This document shows, one piece after another, positions 8,848 through 17,126 of a DNA stretch of 64,000 nucleotides. The position numbers and the translations under genes were made by a program. Origin of the DNA: Nosocomiicoccus massiliensis. GTDB lineage: Bacteria > Bacillota > Bacilli > Staphylococcales > Salinicoccaceae. The notes beneath the pieces were generated by a model. The model ran no database searches and had not been told where the DNA came from. It worked only from the letters and a program-made list of their open reading frames with translations. Position 1 is the stretch's first letter. Each line of letters opens with the position of its first letter. The DNA lies in the NCBI RefSeq assembly GCF_002871345.2, contig NZ_CP136964.1, positions 186,001 through 250,000 on the forward strand, in the 5' to 3' direction.

Positions 8848-9789
8848 ATGAGTCAAAAAGTAGTTTTAGCATTAGGTGGTAACGCAATTTTACAACCAAA
8901 ACAAGAGCCAACTTACGAGAACCAGTACGAAAACGTGTATAGCGCAGCGACGAGTATGGTTGACCTCATCAAAGCAGGACACGAAATTATCGTTACTCAT
9001 GGTAACGGACCTCAAGTTGGTCTTATTATTGCTCAAAATGAAGCGGCTAAAGCTGACATTAAACCGATGCCAGTATTTGTAAGTAGTGCGGAATCACAAG
9101 GTATGATTGGATTCATGCTTGAGCAAGCACTAAAAAACAAGCTGAAAGAAGCAAATATCGACAAAAACGTCGTATCATTACTCACGATGACTGAAGTTGA
9201 CAAAGACGACGAAGCGTTTCAAAATCCGACTAAACCAATCGGCGTATTCTTCACTGAAGAAGAAGCAAAACGTATGGAAGAAGAACTCGGATACGACATG
9301 AAAGAAGACGCAGGACGTGGATATCGACGCGTCGTGCCATCTCCAGAACCAAAACTTATTCACGGTGTCGAAGAAATTAAAACACTTTCTGAACAATCGA
9401 TCGTTATTTCTTCAGGCGGTGGGGGTATTCCGGTTTGGCGTGACGAAGACGGTGTCATTCACGGAGTGGACGCTGTAATCGATAAGGACCGTTCAGCACT
9501 TAAACTTGCACTACAAAGTGATGCAGATAAGTTAATGATTTTAACAGATGTACCGAACGCTCTTATTAACTACGGTACAGAAAACGAAACAAAATTAGAA
9601 CGCGTCACTGTCGAAGAAATGGAACGATATATTGAAGAAGGTCACTTCGCTTCAGGTTCAATGCTTCCTAAAGTAGAGGCAGCAATTGGTTTTGCAAAAT
9701 CAGGTGAAGGAAAAGAATCGATTATTTGTTCATTATCTGATGCGGTTAAAGCATTAGCAGGTGAAGCGGGTACTCATATTACGTTATAA
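8848..9789 (+). CDS. arcC: Carbamate kinase
   Basis: Carbamate kinase makes ATP from carbamoyl phosphate and ADP, releasing carbamate. The 313-residue protein has the N-terminal VLALGGNAIL motif, the THGNGPQVG loop, SSGGGGIPV and the VIDKDR segment of the amino-acid kinase fold. I use ATG 8848; the GTG at 8839 lies inside the AGGAGTG ribosome site. No ornithine carbamoyltransferase, arginine deiminase or fdrA-like transcarbamylase is nearby. Its partner must therefore be elsewhere, or it works with the ureido hydrolase just upstream. The original terminator of this gene is now split by an IS. Confidence 0.93.
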   Translation: MSQKVVLALGGNAILQPKQEPTYENQYENVYSAATSMVDLIKAGHEIIVTHGNGPQVGLIIAQNEAAKADIKPMPVFVSSAESQGMIGFMLEQALKNKLKEANIDKNVVSLLTMTEVDKDDEAFQNPTKPIGVFFTEEEAKRMEEELGYDMKEDAGRGYRRVVPSPEPKLIHGVEEIKTLSEQSIVISSGGGGIPVWRDEDGVIHGVDAVIDKDRSALKLALQSDADKLMILTDVPNALINYGTENETKLERVTVEEMERYIEEGHFASGSMLPKVEAAIGFAKSGEGKESIICSLSDAVKALAGEAGTHITL

Positions 9790-9796
9790 TATAATT

Positions 9797-9819
9797 ACAC
9801 AGCCAATTATTGGCTGTGT
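9797..9819. repeat. Left copy of a 23-bp palindrome duplicated around the IS
   Basis: An ACACAGCCAAT stem with a single central base forms a perfect palindrome. The identical 23 bases recur at 11366-11388 on the other side of the IS. This copy lacks the T run that follows the right copy, so the right copy plus T run is the original arcC terminator. The pair looks like a target duplication of the whole hairpin. Confidence 0.85.
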
Positions 9820-9820
9820 C

Positions 9821-9868
9821 AGGCTGTAGACAAAGTCTCTTATGAGATGACGTCTACAGCCTTTTTTT
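9821..9868 (+). terminator. Hairpin terminator in the left end of the IS
   Basis: An 11-bp stem (AGGCTGTAGAC at 9821-9831, its complement at 9852-9862) with a smaller inner stem, followed by seven T residues. It overlaps the terminal inverted repeat. It can end arcC transcription in place of the hairpin the element disrupted. Confidence 0.8.
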
Positions 9869-9906
9869 ATAAAATATAATTAATATGATTATTTTGGAGG
9901 GAAATC

Positions 9907-11262
9907 ATGTTAGGAAAATCATTAAATTCACGTGATCAAATAGAATTTGTAGCGATTAGCGACCTCGTACCAAAAGATCATCTACTAAGAAAAGTGGATG
10001 CCGTATTAGATTTAAATTTTGTGTATGATTCTGTAAAGGATAGATACTGTTTAGATAATGGTCGACCTGGGATTGATCCAGTAATTCTTGTAAAAATTGT
10101 GTTGATTCAACATTTATTTGGTATAAAATCCATGCGACAAACAATTAGAGAAATTGATACAAACGTTGCTTATCGTTGGTATCTTGGTTTTGGATTTCAT
10201 GATAAGGTGCCACATTTTTCAACCTTTGGAAAGAATTATGCACGTCGCTTTAGTGACGGTCAATTATTTGACGAGATTTTTGAGCATATTTTAGAAATCG
10301 CGATGTCTCATGGACTGATTGACACTTCTGCATTATACATAGACTCAACGCATATCAAAGCAAACGCTAATCGTAATAAGTATACGAAAGAAACGATTAA
10401 AAAAACAGCGACTTTCTATGCTGAGGAATTACGTGAAGAAGTCAATGACATCCGGTTATCAGAAGGAAAAAAGCTTTACCCTCCAAAAGAATCCAATGAA
10501 GAAAAAACGAGTCGTGTTAGTAAAACAGATCCGGATGCAGGATATTATGTAAAAAGTGAGCGTGAAAAACAATTTGCTTACAGTATGCATGCCTGTGTAG
10601 ATAGTCACGGATTTGTACTTGATCAACATGTGACCCCTGGAAACATTCATGATAGTACCCAACTCCATGTCTCCATCGATCGTTTACTCGAAAAGGGCTA
10701 TTCCATTCAAAGTGTTGCGGTAGATGCGGGGTATAAAACACCAGCGAACGCGAGATATTTACTTAATAAAAACATTACACCGTATATGCCATATACTCGA
10801 CCACGAGGTTCAAAGGATTTACTCAAAAAGAGTGAATATGTTTATGATGAATATTATGATGTTTACTTATGTCCTGGCGGTTCAGAACTCACTTACAGAC
10901 GCACAGATAAGGACGGTTATCGCCTGTATATGTCAGATCCTATGAAATGTAAAGAGTGTCCGTTACTTTCACAGTGTACAAAAAGTCAGGGGAAACAAAA
11001 AGTGATTACCCGACATGTATGGCAATCCTACATTGATACAGTCGAAGAAATTCGACATACGGAAAAAGGTAAAACTGAATATAAGAAGAGATCCCAAACC
11101 GTCGAACGTCGTTTTGGAGATGCGAAAGAGCAGCATGGACTCAGATGGACACGTCATAGAGGTATTAAAAAAGTGTTCCGAGACACCACGCTTATTTGTG
11201 CATGCATGAACTTGAAAAAGTTGGCAAACTGGCTCATCAAAGAGCCTCAACTGACAGTGTAA
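9907..11262 (+). CDS. IS1182-family DDE transposase
   Basis: A 451-residue transposase with the N-terminal DUF772-type domain (SRDQIEFVAISDLVPKDHLL, then IRDI-like segment VAYRWYLGFGF). The catalytic DDE domain has likely acidic residues in YIDSTHIKAN, VAVDAGYKTPAN and VERRFGDAKEQHG. A Cys cluster, CKECPLLSQC, lies before the last acidic residue. The frame is uninterrupted, with GGAGGG before the ATG, so the element may be active. Its base composition is a little less AT-rich than the island to the right. Confidence 0.92.
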   Translation: MLGKSLNSRDQIEFVAISDLVPKDHLLRKVDAVLDLNFVYDSVKDRYCLDNGRPGIDPVILVKIVLIQHLFGIKSMRQTIREIDTNVAYRWYLGFGFHDKVPHFSTFGKNYARRFSDGQLFDEIFEHILEIAMSHGLIDTSALYIDSTHIKANANRNKYTKETIKKTATFYAEELREEVNDIRLSEGKKLYPPKESNEEKTSRVSKTDPDAGYYVKSEREKQFAYSMHACVDSHGFVLDQHVTPGNIHDSTQLHVSIDRLLEKGYSIQSVAVDAGYKTPANARYLLNKNITPYMPYTRPRGSKDLLKKSEYVYDEYYDVYLCPGGSELTYRRTDKDGYRLYMSDPMKCKECPLLSQCTKSQGKQKVITRHVWQSYIDTVEEIRHTEKGKTEYKKRSQTVERRFGDAKEQHGLRWTRHRGIKKVFRDTTLICACMNLKKLANWLIKEPQLTV

Positions 11263-11311
11263 ACCACTGTTTTTTCTTTGAAATATCAAACTTATTTTAA
11301 AATATATGTAG

Positions 11312-11357
11312 AAAAAAAGACGAACCTCTTTTTTAGAATTTAAAAAAAGGTTCGTCT
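11312..11357 (-). terminator. Hairpin terminator in the right end of the IS
   Basis: AGACGAACCT at 11319-11328 pairs with 11348-11357, extended by T/A pairs inside. On the minus strand it is followed by a T run (the A run at 11312-11318). It would stop transcripts entering the element from the right. Confidence 0.6.
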
Positions 11358-11365
11358 ACAATCTG

Positions 11366-11393
11366 ACACAGCCAATTATTGGCTGTGTTTTTC
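11366..11393 (+). terminator. Original arcC terminator (right palindrome copy plus T run)
   Basis: The second copy of the 23-bp palindrome (11366-11388) is followed by TTTTT, giving a normal Rho-independent terminator. The IS now separates it from arcC. Confidence 0.8.
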
Positions 11394-11412
11394 TAGTTTA
11401 AGGAGGATACTA

Positions 11413-12627
11413 TTGAGTGGAAAATTATATGATTTAAAAGAGCATTGGATGCTAATTATTTCATTGATGCTCGTTGCATCGATTTTACGTGCACCAATTA
11501 CAGCTGTTGGTCCTGTAGTCGATCAAATTAAAGCATCACTACAAATTTCGAATACAGTCGCTGGACTTCTCACGACGATACCACTCTTAATATTTGGTAT
11601 CGCGTCACCAATTATACCGAAACTCGTAAGAAAATATTCTATTAACCTGATCATATTTTATTCTTTAATTTTTATATTATGTGGTCTTGTCATTCGAAAC
11701 TTATCGAGTGTCGAGTGGTTTATATTAGGAACAATTATTATCGGATTAGGGATAGCAGTTGGAAACGTGACGATTCCGAGTTATGTGAAGCTAAAATTCC
11801 CGCTTCATATTGGTCTTGTCACTGGTTTATACGGTGCTGTGATGAACGGTATGGCGGGTGTTGGAGGTGGTTTATCTTTTCCACTATCAGAGGTGAGTCG
11901 ATATGACTATAAATTATCATTATCGATTTGGCTTATTTTAGCTCTATTAGCGATTGTTTTTTGGATTAAACAATTAAAAGCACCGACTTATCATACTAAA
12001 GGAGTCGATGAGAATACACCTACACTCACTGTGAAAGACATAACAAAATCGAGAATAGCGTGGGGTCTCGCACTTAGCTTCGGTTTACAATCTATGATTT
12101 TTTATAGCGTCGTCGCTTGGGTTCCGACAATTTTAGTTGCACAAGGATTAACATTTAAAACTGCGGGATACTACTTTATGTTCGCACAATTTATTCAAGT
12201 CCCGATTGCGTTTATTTTCCCTCAATTTGTTGAAAGTGTAAAAAACAAACGAATACCAGTCATTATTATATTTATATGTTTCATTACAGGTTTTAGTTTA
12301 ATGTTCGTTCAACAAAACATCGTATTACTCATTGCGATGTTACTTATTGGTAGTAGTGCTGGTTCGGCTTTTTCAACATGTATGGTTCTATTTTCTTTAA
12401 AGGCGAATACATATGACGGGAGCATGATGTTATCCGGATTCTCTCAGTCAGTCGGTTACATTATCGCAGCGAGCGGGCCACTCTTAATGGGTATGATTCA
12501 AGATCACATTCAAAACGAAATCGTTAATATTTATATTTTCATTCTGTTAAGTATAATGGTATTTATAACGTTAATGATTGCCACTGAAGATAAAACAATC
12601 GAAGAAACGATTTTTACAAAGAGGTAG
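11413..12627 (+). CDS. MFS transporter of the CynX/NimT type
   Basis: A 404-residue major facilitator protein with about 12 hydrophobic segments. The N-terminal LRAPITAVGPVVDQI motif is typical of the CynX/NimT group (cyanate or nitroimidazole-associated transporters). The start is TTG 11413 behind AGGAGG. SelO follows after 5 bases and probably shares the transcript. Before the IS arrived, this gene lay directly behind the arcC terminator. The substrate is unknown; a link to the ureido and carbamate genes is only suggested by position. Confidence 0.8.
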   Translation: MSGKLYDLKEHWMLIISLMLVASILRAPITAVGPVVDQIKASLQISNTVAGLLTTIPLLIFGIASPIIPKLVRKYSINLIIFYSLIFILCGLVIRNLSSVEWFILGTIIIGLGIAVGNVTIPSYVKLKFPLHIGLVTGLYGAVMNGMAGVGGGLSFPLSEVSRYDYKLSLSIWLILALLAIVFWIKQLKAPTYHTKGVDENTPTLTVKDITKSRIAWGLALSFGLQSMIFYSVVAWVPTILVAQGLTFKTAGYYFMFAQFIQVPIAFIFPQFVESVKNKRIPVIIIFICFITGFSLMFVQQNIVLLIAMLLIGSSAGSAFSTCMVLFSLKANTYDGSMMLSGFSQSVGYIIAASGPLLMGMIQDHIQNEIVNIYIFILLSIMVFITLMIATEDKTIEETIFTKR

Positions 12628-12632
12628 ATTAT

Positions 12633-13967
12633 ATGTATAGCTACACATATTTAGATAACAGTGAAATATTTTATGAAACTCATACACCACTACATTATGA
12701 TTTTAAAGAGAAACTATTTAACGTACCGTTAGGTCGTAAATTCGACTTTAAAAGTGCATCAGATTTATTTAATAATCAAGAGACACCATTTTCTCAAAGT
12801 TATTTTGGTCATCAGTTTGGTAACCCAGTTATTTTAGGAGACGGCAGACAAATAATAATAGGCGAAACATTATTAGACAATTCACCTGTTGACATAGCTG
12901 TAAAGGGAAGTGGACCGACGAGGTATTCTCGTGGTGGAGACGGATTACTGCCGATCGACGCTGCCATTAAAGAATACATTTACTCAGAGTTTTTATATAA
13001 TATTCATATACCGACGACGAGAAGTTTAGCGTTATTAGAAACGACTGAAGTTGCTGAAAGAGTAGTCGATAAGACAGCCGCGTTACTAATCCGAGTTGCG
13101 AATTCTCATTTACGTGTTGGTACGATTCAATTTGGCAAGGTAGCTGGAGAACCGTATTTAAAAGAAATCGTCGATTACGCAATTAATAGACATTATCCGT
13201 ATTTAAAAGATATTGACGATAACAAAAAATACAAAATGTTTTTTGAAATGGTCGTAAGAAAACAAGCCGAACTCGTTGCACATTGGCAAAGTGTTGGATT
13301 TGTGCATGGAGTTATGAATACAGATAACGTAACGATTGACGGTTCAACAATTGACTTTGGACCGTGTGCATTTTTAGAAACGTATCATCAAGACGCAGTA
13401 TTTAGCCAAATTGACGAGGGCGGTAGATATCGTTATCAAAACCAACCGAAAATTATGCACTGGAACTTAAGCAAACTCGGTGAGGCGATGATTTCATTAT
13501 TTAGTGACGATGAAAAAGAAGCGGTTGAAATTGCGCAATCCGTACTCGATCAATTCCCTAAATTTTATAACCGCAAATGGTTTACGTTAATGGGTGAAAA
13601 AATCGGTATAGAAGATATCGACTATAACGATGAAAACGACCAAAAAATGATTATTGAATTTTTAAAAGAAATCGAAGAAAGACAACTCGATTATACAAAT
13701 ACGTTTAGACAACTCGCTTTAGGGACACTAGCATTTACACCAAATTATCGTGATCACGTCGTAGATTATGACTTAATGAAACGAAAAAATCCATCGTTTG
13801 TGCCGAGACATCATACGGTACAGCAAGCGATAGAAGATGCAATAAATGGGGATTACAATAAAGTACATGAAATGCTAAAGGCAAGTACAAAACCATATAA
13901 TGACAACGTTCCAGAGTACTTAAAAGAGTCGAGAGGCAACGACTTTTATACGACGTGTGGAACGTGA
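12633..13967 (+). CDS. selO: SelO family protein adenylyltransferase (YdiU / UPF0061)
   Basis: SelO is a pseudokinase-fold enzyme that transfers AMP to protein hydroxyl groups. Family segments are clear: YFGHQFGNPVILGDGRQIIIGE, VKGSGPTRYSRGGDG, and the metal-site pair in FVHGVMNTDN and TIDFGPCAF. The C-terminus ends in the conserved cysteine motif (TTCGT), where eukaryotic homologues use selenocysteine. At 444 residues it is shorter than the roughly 480 of enterobacterial SelO, but both ends are intact. The ATG lies behind AGAGGTAG. Confidence 0.9.
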   Translation: MYSYTYLDNSEIFYETHTPLHYDFKEKLFNVPLGRKFDFKSASDLFNNQETPFSQSYFGHQFGNPVILGDGRQIIIGETLLDNSPVDIAVKGSGPTRYSRGGDGLLPIDAAIKEYIYSEFLYNIHIPTTRSLALLETTEVAERVVDKTAALLIRVANSHLRVGTIQFGKVAGEPYLKEIVDYAINRHYPYLKDIDDNKKYKMFFEMVVRKQAELVAHWQSVGFVHGVMNTDNVTIDGSTIDFGPCAFLETYHQDAVFSQIDEGGRYRYQNQPKIMHWNLSKLGEAMISLFSDDEKEAVEIAQSVLDQFPKFYNRKWFTLMGEKIGIEDIDYNDENDQKMIIEFLKEIEERQLDYTNTFRQLALGTLAFTPNYRDHVVDYDLMKRKNPSFVPRHHTVQQAIEDAINGDYNKVHEMLKASTKPYNDNVPEYLKESRGNDFYTTCGT

Positions 13968-13975
13968 GAGGATAT

Positions 13976-14004
13976 AGAACTACTGAGCTAAAGTAGTTCT
14001 TTTC
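13976..14004 (+). terminator. Terminator after selO
   Basis: AGAACTACT at 13976-13984 pairs with AGTAGTTCT at 13992-14000, with a 7-base loop and a following short T run. Confidence 0.75.
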
Positions 14005-14019
14005 TTATTCTCAAAATAT

Positions 14020-14048
14020 TTTACATATGTTATAACATATATTATAAT
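14020..14048 (+). promoter_or_regulatory. hicAB promoter with a palindromic operator in the spacer
   Basis: TTTACA (14020-14025) and TATAAT (14043-14048) are 17 bases apart. A perfect 16-bp palindrome, ATATGTTATAACATAT (14025-14040), fills the spacer. HicB antitoxins commonly repress their own operon, so this is the likely HicB site. Confidence 0.75.
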
Positions 14049-14068
14049 TGTTGTAGGAGGTAAATCTA

Positions 14069-14254
14069 ATGAGTTCATCAAAAGATCTTATTAAAAAGAT
14101 TGAGCACGAGGGTTGGTATCTTGTTAAAATCGTTGGAAGTCATTACCATTTTAAACATGATACAAATCCAGGAAAAGTAACTGTGCCTCATCCAAAAAAA
14201 GATTTACCTCGAGGTACAGAGCGTTCAATTTTAAAGCAAGCAGGGCTTTTATAG
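14069..14254 (+). CDS. hicA: HicA family mRNA interferase toxin
   Basis: A 61-residue double-stranded-RNA-binding-fold toxin that cleaves mRNA. The expected features are present: KDLIKKIEHEGW, the catalytic histidine context GSHYHFKH, and TVPHPKKDLPRGT with LKQAGL at the end. GTAGGAGG precedes the ATG. The antitoxin gene hicB begins 31 bases downstream, and toxin-first order is usual for this family. Confidence 0.93.
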   Translation: MSSSKDLIKKIEHEGWYLVKIVGSHYHFKHDTNPGKVTVPHPKKDLPRGTERSILKQAGLL

Positions 14255-14285
14255 ACTGCTTGCAAATAAATTAGGAGGACTTACT

Positions 14286-14684
14286 ATGAAATATCATTAT
14301 TATGCAATTCTTGAAAAAGAAGATGAAAACTATAACGTAAGGTTTCCAGATTTACCAGGTGCTCTTACATTTGGTGAGGATATTGAGGATGCTATTTATA
14401 TGGCAAAAGATGCATTAGAGGGGCACCTGTTAGTAATGGAGGATGACGGGGATTATATTCCAAATGCGACTGATTTTTCTGAACTAAAACCTTTATTAAA
14501 TGACAATGAACAACTACAACTAATTGTTGCAGATACTCATCTTTTACGTATAAAAGAAGAAAACAAAACAGTGAATAAAATGGTGACATTACCAAATTAT
14601 CTAGTGGAATTAGGTAAAGAAAAAGGCATTAATTTTAGTCAAACATTACAACGTGCACTAAAAGAAGAACTTGGTGTTAAGTAA
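14286..14684 (+). CDS. hicB: HicB family antitoxin
   Basis: A 132-residue antitoxin. The N-terminal RNase H-like HicB domain (YYAILEKEDENYNVRFPDLPGALTFG) is joined to a C-terminal segment (VTLPNYLVELGKEKGINFSQTLQRALKEEL) that resembles ribbon-helix-helix DNA-binding tails. It should neutralise HicA and bind the upstream palindrome. TTAGGAGG precedes the ATG. Confidence 0.92.
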   Translation: MKYHYYAILEKEDENYNVRFPDLPGALTFGEDIEDAIYMAKDALEGHLLVMEDDGDYIPNATDFSELKPLLNDNEQLQLIVADTHLLRIKEENKTVNKMVTLPNYLVELGKEKGINFSQTLQRALKEELGVK

Positions 14685-14701
14685 GTTTTTCAGTATAAAC
14701 A

Positions 14702-14741
14702 AACACTCCTAAACTGGTCGTCCAATTTAGGAGTGTTATTT
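14702..14741. terminator. Bidirectional terminator between hicB and the YkvI-type gene
   Basis: AACACTCCTAAA at 14702-14713 pairs with 14726-14737 (12-bp stem), with further pairing of TGG and CCA inside the loop. It separates two convergent genes. Confidence 0.8.
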
Positions 14742-15829
14742 TATTCTTCGCTATTTGTATTGTCGTAATATGGTGAGCGTTGAACTTTCTTTCTCACCCA
14801 TAGTACAAAGTAGCCGATTGCGATGATTATTCCTAAATATCCATATAATGGATAGAATATGTTAATTAATGTAACGAAACCGATACGTGTTAAGAAGAAT
14901 GATACGATCATTAGTACGACAAGTAAAATGACGTATTGTTTACTTCTAAAACTTGTGAATCGAACGAGGACCGCATACATTAATGCAACGACTGTATTGT
15001 AGATAAGTACGATAATGACGATCGAGTATATAGATCCAAAAATTGGATGTACTGCGTTTGCGACAACTAATGATGGTACGTCTTTAGTTACTGCACTATC
15101 CATGTTCAGTAATAAACTTCCGTTTACTAGTAGAAGTAAAATTAAAACAAAGAATCCACCGAGTAACGAACCTCTTTTTACTACTTCATATAATCTCGTG
15201 TCAGAACCCATAATCGTAATAAAACTAAATCCAACTCCGAACATTAATCCGGCATATACAATCGCATCAATCCACCAGTTGTTCCAAGGTGGTACTGTTG
15301 AGTCCGCATAAGCTGCACCTTCAGAAAGTGTCATATCTGCTGTTGAAAATGCGTAAATCGACATAATTGTTACCATAATTAAAAGAATCGGTGTCGCAAT
15401 ACCGAGTAAGTTAATGATTTTATCGAAATCTAACATTAACGTAATTGAGACGAGTACAATTAATACAATCGTACCGACCCATGTCGGCATACCAAAGCTT
15501 TCATTTAAGTTACTACCGCCACCAGCTAGCATAATAAAGCTCGTGACGAACATAAAGAATATAAGTAAATAGTCAAGTATACGTCCAAACACGTTACCGA
15601 ATAATTTATTGAGTGGTAATTCGTGTGATTCTACGTCATATAAGTATCCGACTTTCGCAATTTGTCTAAAAATAAACGTCATAATTAAAACAGAAAAAAT
15701 AATAGATATGAAACTCGCCATTCCATTATTTGTAAAAAACTGCATAATTTCTTGGCCAGTTGCAAATCCGGCACCGATTACGATACCACAATACGCAAAG
15801 GCAAACTTTAAAAGTTCCTTTATATTCAA
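14741..15829 (-). CDS. YkvI-type APC-superfamily membrane transporter, copy 1
   Basis: A 362-residue protein with about ten hydrophobic segments. It begins with ELLKFAFAYCGIVIGAGFATGQEI, the unwound first helix typical of the LeuT-fold YkvI family. It ends in a charged tail, QRSPYYDNTNSEE. The start is TTG behind GGAGATGG. It is the downstream member of a tandem pair with the gene at 15972; the two have equal length, and many segments, including the first 36 residues and the C-terminal tail, are identical or nearly so. It has its own promoter. The substrate is unknown. Confidence 0.85.
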   Translation of the reverse strand: MNIKELLKFAFAYCGIVIGAGFATGQEIMQFFTNNGMASFISIIFSVLIMTFIFRQIAKVGYLYDVESHELPLNKLFGNVFGRILDYLLIFFMFVTSFIMLAGGGSNLNESFGMPTWVGTIVLIVLVSITLMLDFDKIINLLGIATPILLIMVTIMSIYAFSTADMTLSEGAAYADSTVPPWNNWWIDAIVYAGLMFGVGFSFITIMGSDTRLYEVVKRGSLLGGFFVLILLLLVNGSLLLNMDSAVTKDVPSLVVANAVHPIFGSIYSIVIIVLIYNTVVALMYAVLVRFTSFRSKQYVILLVVLMIVSFFLTRIGFVTLINIFYPLYGYLGIIIAIGYFVLWVRKKVQRSPYYDNTNSEE

Positions 15830-15852
15830 AAAACCATCTCCTATACATGATA

Positions 15853-15880
15853 ATTATATAATACGGATGAAATATGTAAA
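15853..15880 (-). promoter_or_regulatory. Promoter of the first YkvI-type gene
   Basis: On the minus strand TTTACA (15875-15880) and TATAAT (15853-15858) are 16 bases apart, 24 bases upstream of the TTG start codon. Confidence 0.65.
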
Positions 15881-15933
15881 GTTTACAATGACTCTTATAG
15901 GGCTGTATTGATTGTGAGGTGGTTTGTTTACAC

Positions 15934-15963
15934 AAAAAAACCTATCCAAAACTTTGGATAGGT
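15934..15963 (-). terminator. Terminator of the second YkvI-type gene
   Basis: ACCTATCCAAA at 15940-15950 pairs with 15953-15963. On the minus strand a run of seven T follows, so it ends the gene at 15972-17060. Confidence 0.85.
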
Positions 15964-15971
15964 AATGATAA

Positions 15972-17060
15972 CTATTCTCCACTATTTGTATTGTCGTAGT
16001 ACGGAGAACGTTGTATTTTTTTTCTAACCCATAATACGAAGAATCCGAATCCGATAATGATACCGAGATAACCATATAATGGATAGAATATATTAATGAG
16101 TTCAACGAATCCGATGCGAGTAAATAAGAACGCAACGACCATTAAAACACTGAGTAGTACGACATACTTTTTACTTTTAGCTTCAGTGAATCTAACGAGT
16201 ACTGCATACATAAGTGCCACTACCGTATTGTAAATAAGTACGATAATTACAATAGAGTAGATAGAACCAAATAGTGGATGCACTGCGTTTGCTACGACGA
16301 GTGCTGGAATATCTCTAGTTACTGCAATATCCATATTTAATAATAATCCACCATTTAATAGAAGCATTAAAATTAGAACGAATAGTCCACCGAGTAATGA
16401 ACCTCTTTTAACAACTTCGTAAAGTCTCGTATCTGATCCCATAATCGTAATAAAACTATATCCAACGCCGTACATCAGTCCAGCGTATACTGTTGCATCA
16501 ATCCACCAAACATTCCAAGGTGGTACTGTAGAATCCGCATATTTCGCACCTTCTATTAATGAAAGGTCTGCATTGATAAATGCGAAAATTGTCATAAAGA
16601 TAACCATGATTAAAAGAATTGGTGTTGCGATACCGAGTAAGTGTATGATTTTATCAAAATCTAACATCAGTGTAATAGACACTAATATAATCATAACAAT
16701 CAATCCAACCCATACTGGCATACCGAAACTTTCGTTTAAGTTACTACCACCACCAGCAATCATGACAAAACATGTTACATACATAAAGAATATAAGTGCG
16801 TAATCTAAAAATGTTCCAAAATATTTACCGAATAATTTTATGAGTGGTAACTCATGTGACTCAACGTCATATAAATAACCAACTTTTGCTGATTGTCTAA
16901 ATGCAAAAGTAACCATTAAAACAGCGAGCGTAATTGCTGCGAAACTCATTATTCCGTTATTAGTAAAGAACTGCATGATTTCTTGACCAGTCGCAAATCC
17001 AGCACCGATGACGATACCACAATATGCGAACGCGAATTTTAAGAGTTCTTTAATATTCAA
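15972..17060 (-). CDS. YkvI-type APC-superfamily membrane transporter, copy 2
   Basis: A 362-residue paralogue of the downstream gene, with the same N-terminus (first 36 residues identical) and the same C-terminal tail ending SGE. It differs mostly within membrane segments. The start is TTG 17060 behind AAGGGAGATGA. A promoter and a long inverted repeat lie upstream. The tandem pair arose by duplication; independent promoters and terminators suggest separate control. No partner subunit is needed in this family. Confidence 0.85.
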   Translation of the reverse strand: MNIKELLKFAFAYCGIVIGAGFATGQEIMQFFTNNGIMSFAAITLAVLMVTFAFRQSAKVGYLYDVESHELPLIKLFGKYFGTFLDYALIFFMYVTCFVMIAGGGSNLNESFGMPVWVGLIVMIILVSITLMLDFDKIIHLLGIATPILLIMVIFMTIFAFINADLSLIEGAKYADSTVPPWNVWWIDATVYAGLMYGVGYSFITIMGSDTRLYEVVKRGSLLGGLFVLILMLLLNGGLLLNMDIAVTRDIPALVVANAVHPLFGSIYSIVIIVLIYNTVVALMYAVLVRFTEAKSKKYVVLLSVLMVVAFLFTRIGFVELINIFYPLYGYLGIIIGFGFFVLWVRKKIQRSPYYDNTNSGE

Positions 17061-17093
17061 TGTATCATCTCCCTTTTATACATACATTTTTCG

Positions 17094-17121
17094 ATTATAC
17101 AGAACGTAGATTATATGTAAA
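17094..17121 (-). promoter_or_regulatory. Promoter of the second YkvI-type gene
   Basis: On the minus strand TTTACA (17116-17121) and TATAAT (17094-17099) are 16 bases apart. The arrangement matches that of the first copy. Confidence 0.65.
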
Positions 17122-17126
17122 GTAGG

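Larger units (their letters stand above)
9820..11365 (+). mobile_element. IS1182-family insertion sequence, intact, about 1.55 kb
   Basis: The element is bounded by imperfect terminal inverted repeats. The left end reads CAGGCTGTAGACAAA and the right end, read inward, CAGATTGTAGACGAA, 12 of 15 matching. It encodes one full-length transposase. Each end also holds an internal hairpin with a T run that can stop transcription coming in or going out. The outer flanks are the 23-bp palindrome copies. Solo ends and a short derivative of the same family occur near 21.9 and 24.6 kb. Confidence 0.85.

Noticed and set aside
10517..10945. Several overlapping ORFs inside the transposase gene
   Set aside because: They are other-frame shadows of an intact transposase. 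IS1182-family elements need only the one gene.
13953..13967. Selenocysteine at the SelO C-terminus
   Set aside because: The codon is TGT for cysteine, not TGA, and the frame ends normally with TGA.
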